Part shown: piece after piece, positions 7,980-15,468 of the stretch
How the letters are laid out: every line of letters begins with the position of its first letter
How positions within the stretch are numbered: the stretch's first letter is position 1
Origin: JBGSWC01 sp041752635
Lineage (GTDB): Bacteria > Planctomycetota > Planctomycetia > Pirellulales > Lacipirellulaceae
Length of the DNA: 31,144 bases
Assembly: GCA_041752635.1 (NCBI GenBank)
Contig: JBGSWC010000167.1
Location: forward strand, 1-31,144
Direction of reading: 5' to 3'
Program-made: the position numbers and the translations under genes
The notes under the pieces: model-generated
Database searches by the model: none
Seen by the model: only the letters and a program-made list of their open reading frames with translations
What the model was told of the DNA's origin: nothing

Positions 7980-8528
7980 ATGAGAATGACTGATAATCCG
8001 TACGAATCACCAAAGACGATTAGCGATCCGGCGTCCGAAGACCCCACATCCGATGGGCGACGCGTACTCATCGCGACTCGCGTCTTCAAAGTGCCGTTTT
8101 GGCCAACATTCCTGCTCTTTGCGGTCCTGTTGTTCTCTGTTTGTTGCGCGGCAGCCGCGTTGTCGTACCTGAATGACCGGTTGCCTCTAATTACGAGTGG
8201 CTTCACATTCTCGCTTCTTGGAGGTTGGTTAGCTGCGCAAATCGCAACGTGGCGCATGATGATTCGTTTGCGAGCAAGCGCGCTGTACGTGCGTGATGGC
8301 TGGTTTGATTGGCGACAAATTACATTCGGCCAAATTGAGTTTGTAAATGCGACAAGTTGGATGGGGCTGCCATTTGCAACGTTGCAGATGACCGACAGCA
8401 GCAAAAAGGTGCATGTTCCACTGTTCATCGCCGAGAGACGTCGCTTTGCACGACAGCTCAACTTGCTTGCTGGCGATGACAATCCACTCGTCGAGTTTCT
8501 CAGGCAGCATCGCCGCTTCGCAAGATAG
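7980..8528 (+). CDS. Small membrane protein with planctomycete N-P-Y-E-S-P start
   Basis: A 182-residue protein with two predicted membrane helices (LLFAVLLFSVCCAAAALSYL and FTFSLLGGWLAAQIATW). They are followed by a cytoplasmic part (LYVRDGWFDWRQITFGQIEF, VHVPLFIAERRRFARQL) that resembles a bacterial PH-like domain. That resemblance is a guess. Starts are possible at GTG 7977, ATG 7980 and ATG 7986. ATG 7980 is chosen because GGAGG lies 9 bases upstream. The MTDNPYESP opening is a style I associate with planctomycete membrane proteins. The gene sits exactly between two REP-like elements facing each other, and its Shine-Dalgarno sequence abuts one of them. Function unknown. Confidence 0.82.
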   Translation: MRMTDNPYESPKTISDPASEDPTSDGRRVLIATRVFKVPFWPTFLLFAVLLFSVCCAAAALSYLNDRLPLITSGFTFSLLGGWLAAQIATWRMMIRLRASALYVRDGWFDWRQITFGQIEFVNATSWMGLPFATLQMTDSSKKVHVPLFIAERRRFARQLNLLAGDDNPLVEFLRQHRRFAR

Positions 8529-8540
8529 TCTGCTTTGCAG

Positions 8541-8570
8541 TCCACCGTCTGGCGACGGTGGCTACATTTT
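8541..8570 (-). repeat. REP-like element, reverse copy B, overlapping the cbiX stop
   Basis: Read on the minus strand it has the head AATGTAG, stem CCACCGTC, loop GCCA and stem GACGGTGG (8 of 8 pairs). The CTAC at 8562-8565 is the GTAG core, and its TAG (8564-8562) is the stop codon of cbiX. It lies 12 bases after the convergent membrane-protein gene. Confidence 0.9.
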
Positions 8571-9017
8571 GCAGCGTGGCTCTTCGTCGCACAGATCGCA
8601 AACCGGTCCGCCGTTCTGTGCCTGCAAGCATGTCGCGATGCGCTCTCGCATCACTTCGCCAATCAACCGGTGCAAGCCCAACGGCGCGGTCACGAGATAG
8701 TCGACGCCTGGGTGATTCTTGGCGGCCTCCGCGGCCAAGCGCGGGATGTCTTCGGACCAGTGGCGACCAGGGGCCAGAAAATAGGGAAACACGACCACCC
8801 GCTCAGCCCCGGCAGCGACGCAGCTAGCAAATGCCTGGGCAATAGTCGGCTCGGCAAGTTCCATGTGGGCGACTTCGACATTTTTGAGGCGGGTCACGTC
8901 GCAAAACATGGCCACCACGTCGACCAACAGCGCATTGCTCTCGGCGCGGCGCGAGCCATGATCTACGATCACCACGCCAATCGCGGGGTCTGTGAGAGGT
9001 GAGCCGATAGAGGGCAT
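8562..9017 (-). CDS. cbiX: Sirohydrochlorin chelatase, CbiX/SirB family
   Basis: A 151-residue single-domain class II chelatase that inserts Co2+ or Fe2+ into sirohydrochlorin, leading to cobalamin or siroheme in the cytoplasm. The family histidines are present: H20 in IVDHGSR and H86 in FPYFLAPGRHWSEDIP, with VEVAHMELAEPTI between them. After the usual domain end it carries a Cys-rich tail, VCDLCDEEPRC, a possible extra metal site. The last residues and the TAG stop are read from an inserted REP-like element, so the natural C-terminus may have been altered. There is no clear Shine-Dalgarno before ATG 9017. No other corrinoid or siroheme gene is nearby, so the metal specificity is open. Confidence 0.93.
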   Translation of the reverse strand: MPSIGSPLTDPAIGVVIVDHGSRRAESNALLVDVVAMFCDVTRLKNVEVAHMELAEPTIAQAFASCVAAGAERVVVFPYFLAPGRHWSEDIPRLAAEAAKNHPGVDYLVTAPLGLHRLIGEVMRERIATCLQAQNGGPVCDLCDEEPRCKM

Positions 9018-9107
9018 TTACGATGATTCGGTCCCGTGGCTGGTACTCAAAACCTTGATAGCTATTGTGGTGAGTAAGTGGGTAAGTGAGTAGGTCTGGA
9101 GTCCTGC

Positions 9108-9172
9108 TCCCTCCCCCCACCGTCAGCTTCCCCCAAACGGGGAGGGAATTAGGCCGGTGACTTCGCCACCGG
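9108..9172. repeat. Two nested-size hairpins upstream of the FkbM gene
   Basis: TCCCTCCCC (9108-9116) pairs perfectly with GGGGAGGGA (9139-9147) across a 22-base loop. Next, CCGGTG (9154-9159) pairs with CACCGG (9167-9172). The first resembles the CTCTCCCC/GGGGAGAG repeat at 14549-14567. They fill the divergent gap between cbiX and the FkbM gene and end 8 bases before the latter's ribosome site. Confidence 0.55.
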
Positions 9173-9191
9173 TAAGGTATGGAGAAAATTT

Positions 9192-10031
9192 ATGGGATGG
9201 AAACGCCTGTTTAGTCGCAAGCCGCGCATCGAGCGGGGTAGCCAGTTTGCTCATTGCTTCAAGCGGTTCGACTTGCCGACCGATGGCCGTGTCGACTATG
9301 CGCAATGGATGCACCCCAGCGAGACTCCCAAGTCAGTCGACCAACAGACGGTCGATGCGCTTCGCGAGTTCATCTCGCCGGGCGACTTTGTCATCGATAT
9401 CGGTGCTCACACGGGTGACACGACGGTGCCGATGGCGCTCGCGGCCGGGGCCGAGGGGCTGACGCTGGCGCTGGAGCCGAATCCCTTCGTGTTCAAGATA
9501 TTGGCCGAGAATGCCAAGCTTAATCGCACGAAAACCCACATCGTTGCCCTCCCCTATGCCGCCACGCAGGACGATGGCGCCTTCACATTCCATTACAGCG
9601 ATGGCGGTTTCTGTAACGGCGGGTTTCGTTCACAGCAACAAAGTTGGCGTTATAAGCGAAGTTATCCGCTCGAAGTTCAGGGCCGCAATTTGCAGCAAAT
9701 CATCGAGACCAAACTCACCGAGTGGGCACCCAAACTCTCCTACGTGAAAGTCGATGCGGAGGGCTACGACCTGCGGGTGCTTGAATCGATCGTACCGTTG
9801 CTCCGACAGACGCGCCCGGTAATCGCCAGCGAAGTCTATAAGAAACTCGTGCTTTCGGAACGCGAGGCGCTCTTCGATTTCTTCGCCCATCTTGGTTACG
9901 ACGTGCATTTGCAAGTCGATGGTGGTTCGACAATGATCGGCAAGGCGATTGCTCGCGACCATCTGATGGAGCGCAAGCACTACGACGTGATCGCGCTGCC
10001 TCGAAAGATGACGGCCGCGAAAGCCGCCTGA
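9192..10031 (+). CDS. FkbM family SAM-dependent methyltransferase
   Basis: A 279-residue cytoplasmic methyltransferase. The SAM-binding loop is VIDIGAHTGD (DIGAHTGD at residues 69-76), followed by LALEPNPFVF (acidic residue for the ribose) and the FkbM hallmark YVKVDAEGYDLRVL. A GGAGA ribosome site lies 7 bases before ATG 9192. FkbM enzymes usually O-methylate sugars or small hydroxylated metabolites. No glycan cluster is present here, so the acceptor is unknown. The last A of the TGA stop is the first base of a REP-like element, and the convergent M16 gene lies 129 bp beyond. Confidence 0.93.
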   Translation: MGWKRLFSRKPRIERGSQFAHCFKRFDLPTDGRVDYAQWMHPSETPKSVDQQTVDALREFISPGDFVIDIGAHTGDTTVPMALAAGAEGLTLALEPNPFVFKILAENAKLNRTKTHIVALPYAATQDDGAFTFHYSDGGFCNGGFRSQQQSWRYKRSYPLEVQGRNLQQIIETKLTEWAPKLSYVKVDAEGYDLRVLESIVPLLRQTRPVIASEVYKKLVLSEREALFDFFAHLGYDVHLQVDGGSTMIGKAIARDHLMERKHYDVIALPRKMTAAKAA

Positions 10032-10080
10032 ATGTCGCCACCGTCGCAATGTAGCCACCGTCGCCAGACGGTGGATGGAT
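10031..10080 (+). repeat. REP-like element, truncated copy plus full copy C
   Basis: A broken copy (head AATGTCG, then CCACCGTCGC; 10031-10047) is followed directly by a full copy (10048-10075): head AATGTAG, stem CCACCGTC, loop GCCA, stem GACGGTGG. The broken copy begins on the final base of the FkbM stop codon. Confidence 0.88.
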
Positions 10081-10134
10081 CTGGCAAACTGCCGCCCCAG
10101 CTATCCCCATTGCAGGGAAGAAGAATCTTTCGCG

Positions 10135-10162
10135 TCGACCGTCTGGCGACGGTGTCAACATT
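10135..10162 (-). repeat. REP-like element, reverse copy D
   Basis: On the minus strand the head is AATGTTG (GTTG instead of GTAG), and the core ACCGTC, GCCA, GACGGT is intact. It faces copy C, making an inverted doublet of about 115 bp between two convergent genes. The AA of its head is also the AA of the TAA stop of the M16 gene. Confidence 0.85.
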
Positions 10163-11396
10163 AGAGTTCCATGAGTTCTTCTAAAGGCCCCACGGTCACT
10201 GATGTGTGCACCGTCAGCGGATACCCTTCGAGTACCTTGGCAATGTCGGCGAGTGTAACCCCGTCGATATCAGCCAAGTCGTCGGTTACCGTGCGGTATT
10301 CGCGGCGGGCCATCCAGTTGCCACCGACATTGAATAGTCGACTTCGTGGGCGTTCGCTGCCGAGGACGATGCGCGACTTGATTTTGTTTTTGGCGAGAGC
10401 CAACTCTTCGTCGGTGACACCGTGCTTCTCAACTTCGCGATAAATCTCTCGTGCCGCAGCTAAATTCTCGGCCGCATCTTCAGGATTGCAACTGAGCCAG
10501 GTGTAGAACATTCCCAATCCCTGATACTCGTAATGCCCGAGGCTGGCCGACTCGGCACGGCCCGTGTCGAGCAACTCCCAATAGAACCGGCTGCCGCTGT
10601 CGTCACCGATGATGGTGGCGAGCAATTTAGCCGCGTAGCGAAGCGGGTCGTCGGTCGACGGTGCGTTACGGAGCAGTAGCAAATACTGCTGTGTGGCGGC
10701 GGCATGGGTTTTGACGAGTGACTCGCGCGCCGTCGTCACCGGCGGAGTCGCTCGAATGGATTCGGTGGCGTCCCAGGCCGAGGTGTATGCTTCGGCCGAG
10801 GCGACGAGTCGATCGAAGTCGACCTTGCCAGCCGCCGCCAAAAGCAAGTTGTCGGCCCCATACCGCTCGCGATGGTAGGCGAGCATCTGTTCGGGCGTCA
10901 GCGCCGTAACCGACTCGGCGGAGCCGATTACGCTGTTGGCGATGGGGTGACCCGCGAAACAGAGCGACTTGATGACATCGTCCATTCCGTAAGGGGGCTG
11001 GTCGAGATACATCTGAATTTCTTCGACGATGACCTTTTTTTCCATCTCAAAATCGTCGGCCCGCAGGCTGGGTCGCATAATGTCGGCCAATAGGTCGACC
11101 GCTTCGTCTTGATATTCGGGCAACAGCGACGCGTAGTAAACAGTGCTCTCTTCGCTAGTGAAAGCGTTGTAATGGGCACCCAGTTCGTCGAAGACCCGGT
11201 TCACGTCCTCGGCGCTGCGGCGAGGTGTGCCTTTGAAGGCCATGTGTTCGAGAAAGTGGCTCACGCCGGCCATCTCGGGCGTTTCGTCTCGCGACCCCGC
11301 GCGGACGAAGAAACCGAGCGCGAGCGAGAGCGCTTCGTCGTTGCATTCGGCGACCACTTCGAGCCCGTTGGCGAGCCGATGACTACGAAACTCCAT
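10161..11396 (-). CDS. M16 family zinc peptidase, active subunit
   Basis: A 411-residue pitrilysin/processing-peptidase-like protein. The inverted zinc motif HFLEH is present (H47, E50, H51), followed by MAFKGTPRRS, NAFTSEESTVYYASL and VIVEEIQMYLDQPP with the expected downstream glutamate. The rest is the usual second M16 domain, including GDDSGSRFYWELLDTG. It is thus a likely active peptidase that cuts short or unfolded peptides. No signal peptide is seen, so it is probably cytoplasmic. Its ATG shares one A with the TGA of the upstream M16 gene (TGATG), a coupling that suits a heterodimer. The TAA stop overlaps a REP-like element. Confidence 0.95.
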   Translation of the reverse strand: MEFRSHRLANGLEVVAECNDEALSLALGFFVRAGSRDETPEMAGVSHFLEHMAFKGTPRRSAEDVNRVFDELGAHYNAFTSEESTVYYASLLPEYQDEAVDLLADIMRPSLRADDFEMEKKVIVEEIQMYLDQPPYGMDDVIKSLCFAGHPIANSVIGSAESVTALTPEQMLAYHRERYGADNLLLAAAGKVDFDRLVASAEAYTSAWDATESIRATPPVTTARESLVKTHAAATQQYLLLLRNAPSTDDPLRYAAKLLATIIGDDSGSRFYWELLDTGRAESASLGHYEYQGLGMFYTWLSCNPEDAAENLAAAREIYREVEKHGVTDEELALAKNKIKSRIVLGSERPRSRLFNVGGNWMARREYRTVTDDLADIDGVTLADIAKVLEGYPLTVHTSVTVGPLEELMEL

Positions 11397-12637
11397 CAGG
11401 CAACTCCCTTGGGCATGGTCAACGGCTGAGGGCCAAGCGTCATGGCGACGAAATCACCCGGAGGATTCTCGACGAGAAAATCATTGATCGCATCGGCGTC
11501 GAGGGCATCAATACGGGCGGCGACTTCTTCGATTGGTCTCATTCGGCCCAGCAAATACCAGTCGCGACCCAGTGACGACGCCCGCGCCGAGGTCGATTCT
11601 TGCTGCATGATCAGCCCGCTCTTGATGCGGGCCTTGAGTCGGCTCAACTCGCCCGGCTCGATTCCGTTGGCGAGCCGCAGCAATTCGCCATGCGTCACGT
11701 CAAGCGTTTCTTGTGCCCGCTCGTTGGTTGTGCCGGCGTAACAAAACACAGCGGCTCGCTCACGCTGTGTTTGCAGCGAAGCATAAACCGTGTAGCAGAG
11801 CCCTCGCTTCTCGCGAACTTCAGTAAACAACCGCGAGCTCATACCGCTCGAGAGCACACCGACCGCTGCCCACGCTTCAAAGTAACGCGGGTGAGGATAG
11901 GGGACCGTGGGAAACGCAATCGCAATGTGCGACTGCGTCGACTCGTAAGGCATGTGCATCTCGACATCGACCCGGTCGGCCGTGTCGGGGTCGGGCTCGG
12001 CGGTGGGCACCCAATCGCCAAACAACCGCTCGGCTTGTTCGACGAATTTGTCCCAGTCGAACTTGCCCGCGACCGAGAGAATCGTGCCACGGGGCTGATA
12101 ACGCTCGCTAAAGAATTCGATGGTGTCGCCAGCCGTGAGATTCTCGATGACCTGTTCGTCTCCGTGCGTGGGTCGTCCCCAAGGGTCGGGGTAATATCGC
12201 CGCCGGAGCTCGGTCATGAGCAAGTGGCTCGGCTCGTCGCGAATGCCCGCAATTTCCTGCAGACAGACGGCTTTGCTTGAATCGAGTTGCGACGCGGGCA
12301 TCTGTGGGCGGCGGAGCAAATCGGCATAAATGTCGAGCGTCGCCGGCAAATGCTCGGCCAGTAGCGACGCCGAGAAACTCGCCTGCACAATGCCAACCGA
12401 CTCGTGTCGTTCGACGCCAAGGCTTTCGAGGTCGGTGACGAACTGGCGACTATCGCGAGCCCCGGCACCACGCAGGACTTGCTCGCAGGTGAGCGAAGCG
12501 AGCCCCGAAGAGTCGGGCGACTCAAAGCCACAGCCGCCGGGCAGCAGGAACTGAAACGCAACCGACTCGAAGGCGCCGCTCGGTTCGCCCAGCAGCACCA
12601 TTCCGTTGTCGAGCTGGTGCGAAAGTTGTGTCGTCAT
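11396..12637 (-). CDS. M16 family peptidase homologue lacking the zinc motif
   Basis: A 413-residue M16-fold protein. At the place where HxxEH should be, the sequence reads CGFESPDSSGLASLTCEQVL, with no histidine, so it should not hold zinc. Other M16 features remain (SLGVERHE, GDTIEFFSERYQPRGTILSVAG, LSSGMSSRLFTEVREKRGL). In the family such subunits pair with an active one and help bind substrate. ATG 12637 (MTTQLSHQLDNG) is chosen over the longer frame to 12709 because GGAAGGGGG precedes it by about 9 bases. It is the first gene of the coupled M16 pair. Confidence 0.93.
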   Translation of the reverse strand: MTTQLSHQLDNGMVLLGEPSGAFESVAFQFLLPGGCGFESPDSSGLASLTCEQVLRGAGARDSRQFVTDLESLGVERHESVGIVQASFSASLLAEHLPATLDIYADLLRRPQMPASQLDSSKAVCLQEIAGIRDEPSHLLMTELRRRYYPDPWGRPTHGDEQVIENLTAGDTIEFFSERYQPRGTILSVAGKFDWDKFVEQAERLFGDWVPTAEPDPDTADRVDVEMHMPYESTQSHIAIAFPTVPYPHPRYFEAWAAVGVLSSGMSSRLFTEVREKRGLCYTVYASLQTQRERAAVFCYAGTTNERAQETLDVTHGELLRLANGIEPGELSRLKARIKSGLIMQQESTSARASSLGRDWYLLGRMRPIEEVAARIDALDADAINDFLVENPPGDFVAMTLGPQPLTMPKGVA

Positions 12638-12760
12638 GTCGTTGTGCCCCCTTCCGGTGGTTGGGCGAGTTGAATTGCCCAATGTCGGCCAACGTCGAGG
12701 TTTTCGCAAGCGGGGGCGCTGCGGTGCTGAATCCTAACGTAAGGATCCGAAATGGCTGTA

Positions 12761-12834
12761 AGGAGCGCAAAGATACGCGTTTGAGAGTTCGTATTGACGA
12801 AGTCTCAGCGCTCTCTGCGACCTCCGCGGTTCAC
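12761..12834. repeat. Degenerate AACCGC-family repeat
   Basis: On the minus strand it reads AACCGCGGAGGTCGCAGAGA followed by GCGC, matching the outer arm of the 508-698 repeat. GAGCGCAAAGATACGCG at the other side is a worn partner arm. It begins immediately after the stop codon of the GNAT gene. The rest of 12638-12760 shows nothing clear. Confidence 0.6.
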
Positions 12835-13392
12835 TTACGAATAAACCAACTCAACGCCCTTGTAGAGCGTCTTCACCGTACGAAAACCCAGGCTTTCGTA
12901 GAGTTTCACGGCGGCCGTGTTTTGCATCGTGACTTCGAGGTAGGCCTTCGGTAGTTCGGCAGCGGCGAAGCCAAGGCACGCCGCTTTCACTAGCGCTTGT
13001 GCGATACCGCGATTACGGTGGTAGGGAGTGACGCCGACGTTTTGGATCGATCCGTAGCGTACCGAAGCGGTCATCCCTTGGATCATTCCACACATCTCTC
13101 TGCGGCCGGTCCCTGTGTCGTACTCGACGAGCCAGGTCGCCTCGGGTAAGAACTCGTCGCGCTGGGCAATCTCGGTCATTAGTTGCAGGCACCCCTCGGG
13201 CGTACTCAGGCAAGGGAATACGCAGGCGTCGATCTCGTTGCGAAAGCTGTGGTACTTTGTTTCGGCATGGGCCGCTACGAGGTTGTCGTTCCAGGCAATC
13301 AGACGGTATCCCGGCGGCAGGTCGATCGTACCGAAAAAGGCGCGGCGCAGATCGACCTCCATCCTGAGACGCTTAAAGTAGGTCACGCTCAT
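12835..13392 (-). CDS. GNAT family N-acetyltransferase
   Basis: A 185-residue acetyl-CoA-dependent acetyltransferase. The acetyl-CoA pyrophosphate loop is visible as VGVTPYHRNRGIAQALV (Q/RxxGxA/G pattern). It is followed by FAAAELPKAYLEVTMQNTAAVKLYESLGFRTV, broken here as LEVTMQNTAA and KLYESLGF, the standard end of the fold. The N-terminal ~100 residues are less typical, with PPGYRLIAWNDNLVAAHAE at the start. The substrate is unknown. It is a single gene between the M16 operon and nfo, on the same strand. Confidence 0.92.
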   Translation of the reverse strand: MSVTYFKRLRMEVDLRRAFFGTIDLPPGYRLIAWNDNLVAAHAETKYHSFRNEIDACVFPCLSTPEGCLQLMTEIAQRDEFLPEATWLVEYDTGTGRREMCGMIQGMTASVRYGSIQNVGVTPYHRNRGIAQALVKAACLGFAAAELPKAYLEVTMQNTAAVKLYESLGFRTVKTLYKGVELVYS

Positions 13393-13533
13393 TGTGGGAG
13401 ACGACAGAGGGCGGTAGAGGGGGGATAGTTAGCAGACGGGGACAACTCACGCCGATGCTGCAATTTAACGTCCGCCGATGTTGTGGTCAAACATTTGTAA
13501 GTTGTTGTGGTTGAAGGGGTTGTGACGACCCCG

Positions 13534-13605
13534 TGGCGGCGGCAGTTGGCCGCCATCGAATGCCGGGGGTGAATCAGCTCAACGGCGACAAGATGTCGCC
13601 GCTAC
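13534..13605. repeat. REP-like inverted doublet with different stems, overlapping the nfo stop
   Basis: On the minus strand GTAG (13605-13602) leads into stem CGGCGACA, loop TCT and stem TGTCGCCG (13601-13583), a perfect 8-bp hairpin. The TAG is the nfo stop codon. Facing it on the plus strand is TGGCGGC/GCCGCCA (13534-13555, 8-base loop). It has the same design as the 7941 family but different stem sequences. The rest of 13393-13533 shows nothing clear. Confidence 0.75.
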
Positions 13606-14456
13606 TCGATCAAATTACGGAGCGCACGAAGGTTGATTTCGTCGAGGTCTTTTCCGTTGCGATCTCCTTTGGGCGTTTCGAGATACATCGGCACCTTGCG
13701 AAACCGGGGGTCGTTCATCAAGTGGCGGAACGGTTCGAGCCCCATCTCCCCCTCGCCAATCGCAGCGTGGCGGTCGACCCGCGAGCCGAGCGGTTTGAGG
13801 CTGTCGTTAATGTGAAACGCTTTGACGAGTTTGAGTCCGACCGTTTTGTCGAGTGCTCGCATCGTGGCCAGATAGTCCTTGCGGTCGGCCATCGAGTAGC
13901 CGGCCGCGAAGACGTGGCACGTATCGAAGCAAACCCCCAACCGATCGGGTTCTTTCACTGCCGCGATGATGTCGGCCAGATGTTCGAATCGCCAGCCCAG
14001 ATTCGACCCCTGTCCGGCTGTCGTTTCGAGCAGGCACTGAGCCTTGATGCCCCGCGTCTGTTTGTAAACTTCGTCGAGCGCATTGGCGATGCGTTTGATG
14101 CCCGCAGCCTCGCTGCTGGTGGTGAACGCCCCGGGGTGGGCCACCACATAGGGAATGCCTAAGAACTCGGCCCGCTGAAGTTCGACGACAAAAGCGTCGA
14201 TCGACTTTTTCCATAGTTCGTCGTCGGGCGAGCCCATGTTAATGAGGTACGAGTCGTGGGCGATCGGGTGCGTAATGCCCTGCTCTTTTAAGGCATTCTG
14301 GAACCGCTCGGCATCGTCCGGCGTAAGGTCTTTGGCCCGCCATTGGTTGTTGTTCTTGGTGAATAGCTGTACGCAGTCGCAGCCGACCTTTTTCGCAGCG
14401 TCGACGGCTTTATAGTAACCGCCAGCGATGGACATGTGGGCACCAAGGAGGGGCAT
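13602..14456 (-). CDS. nfo: Endonuclease IV (AP endonuclease)
   Basis: A 284-residue DNA repair enzyme that nicks DNA 5' of abasic sites, using three zinc ions in a TIM barrel. The family motifs are all visible: LLGAHMSIAGG at the start, VAHPGAF, LLETTAGQGSNLG, GVCFDTCHVFAAGY, AFHINDS, GSRVDRHAAIGEG and MYLETPKG near the end. Length and start agree with the family. The gene is complete. Its final codon GAG is followed by a TAG that belongs to a REP-like GTAG-hairpin element. It diverges from ndk across a 314-bp gap. Confidence 0.98.
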   Translation of the reverse strand: MPLLGAHMSIAGGYYKAVDAAKKVGCDCVQLFTKNNNQWRAKDLTPDDAERFQNALKEQGITHPIAHDSYLINMGSPDDELWKKSIDAFVVELQRAEFLGIPYVVAHPGAFTTSSEAAGIKRIANALDEVYKQTRGIKAQCLLETTAGQGSNLGWRFEHLADIIAAVKEPDRLGVCFDTCHVFAAGYSMADRKDYLATMRALDKTVGLKLVKAFHINDSLKPLGSRVDRHAAIGEGEMGLEPFRHLMNDPRFRKVPMYLETPKGDRNGKDLDEINLRALRNLIE

Positions 14457-14543
14457 AGTTTCGCTGGGGCTGGAGGACTGGAGTTTGAGTCGAGAGTCTA
14501 GTGTCTAGAGTCCAGAGTGAGAAAGCGACCCAGTCGCGCCGGT

Positions 14544-14583
14544 TGTCCCTCTCCCCGCTGGGGAGAGCCGAGGTGAGGGGTCG
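14544..14583. repeat. CTCTCCCC/GGGGAGAG hairpin repeat
   Basis: A perfect 8-bp stem (14549-14556 with 14560-14567, loop GCT) flanked by GTCC and CCGAGGTGAGGGG. I recall very similar repeats being scattered through planctomycete and other environmental genomes, but this was not searched. It lies in the divergent nfo-ndk gap (14457-14770), which otherwise holds tandem AGTCTAGTGTCTAGAGTCCA-like sequence and no gene. Confidence 0.6.
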
Positions 14584-14637
14584 AAAAAAATCTGCCGCGC
14601 AGCGTCCATTCTTACTTGGCGACGCAAATACGTAACT

Positions 14638-14662
14638 CCGACGAGCAATAGCCCGTCGGCTA
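14638..14662 (-). repeat. TAGCCGACG hairpin element, single copy
   Basis: On the minus strand TAGCCGACGGGC, TATT and GCTCGTCGG form a 9-bp stem with one mismatch. It matches the stem of the doublet at 16473-16550 (CGACGAGC/GCTCGTCG). Confidence 0.6.
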
Positions 14663-14770
14663 GTGGATCGGAGCCATCGAACCAGCGTCTTGAGTGGCCT
14701 TCTTGTGTGATTTAGAATCGGTAGCTTCGCGAAACATTTCAACCCTCGATTCACCAAATCACCAAAACCA

Positions 14771-15229
14771 ATGCAACGCACACTTATTTTGCTCAAACCC
14801 GATTGTGTTCAGCGCCGTCTGATGGGGCGGATTATCACCCGTTTCGAGGACAAGGGGCTTAACTTCGTGGCGATGAAGCTCATGAAGATCACCCCCGAAT
14901 TGGCCAAACAGCACTACGCGGAGCATGTCGAAAAGGGGTGGTATCCGACGCTTGAGTCGTTTGTGACCGGGGGGCCCATCGTGGCAGCAGTTGTCGAAGG
15001 GCTCGAGGCGATCAAGGTCGTCCGCGACATGCTGGGTGCCACCAGCGGATTGAGTGCTGCTCCAGGTACCATTCGGGGCGATTTCAGTTCGAGCCGGCAG
15101 ATGAATCTGGTTCACGGCAGCGACGGACCCGATGCGGCGGAGCGCGAGATTGCTCTTTACTTCAAACCGTCCGAATTAGTCGACAATGAACCGGCCATTT
15201 CACCCTGGCAGCGGGCAGCCGACGAATAG
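14771..15229 (+). CDS. ndk: Nucleoside diphosphate kinase
   Basis: A 152-residue cytoplasmic enzyme that moves the gamma phosphate between nucleoside triphosphates and diphosphates through a phosphohistidine. The active histidine is H115 in NLVHGSDGPDAAEREI. Other landmarks are TLILLKPDCVQRRLMGRI at the start, GGPIVAAVVEG, and GTIRGDFS before the histidine. Full family length, intact. The ATG has no Shine-Dalgarno (upstream is CCAAATCACCAAAACCA), suggesting a leaderless or unstructured start. Bases 15230-15468 downstream hold no further credible gene start until the DoxX-like gene. Confidence 0.98.
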   Translation: MQRTLILLKPDCVQRRLMGRIITRFEDKGLNFVAMKLMKITPELAKQHYAEHVEKGWYPTLESFVTGGPIVAAVVEGLEAIKVVRDMLGATSGLSAAPGTIRGDFSSSRQMNLVHGSDGPDAAEREIALYFKPSELVDNEPAISPWQRAADE

Positions 15230-15468
15230 GCCGAGTTGCGGCAATGTGGGCAGGGCGAAGTTTCGCGCAAAGCGCTGGTAATTGTCTGCCACCTTGCCTA
15301 GACTAATCAGTGCGGTTCGCGGAGAATACTTCACGGGCCGCCATCGTTTGCACGGGCACTGCGAGCGATGCCAACCCTGCCGCTTTGCGTTGCGAATGTT
15401 CGCAGCCTTCTAACCGAAAGCGGCGACCAAACAAACTTGCTAACCATTCAAACACGCGAGGATTCGCA

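Noticed and set aside
7941..10162. CRISPR-like array, because the same palindromic repeat recurs
   Set aside because: Copies are in both orientations, irregularly spaced, and enclose genes. There are no regular spacers or cas genes.
13533..14162. 209-residue plus-strand open frame
   Set aside because: It is antisense to nfo, whose motifs are unmistakable.
15310..15468. Longer N-terminus for the DoxX-like protein
   Set aside because: The added 53 residues are polar and low in similarity to any fold, and a ribosome site precedes GTG 15469.
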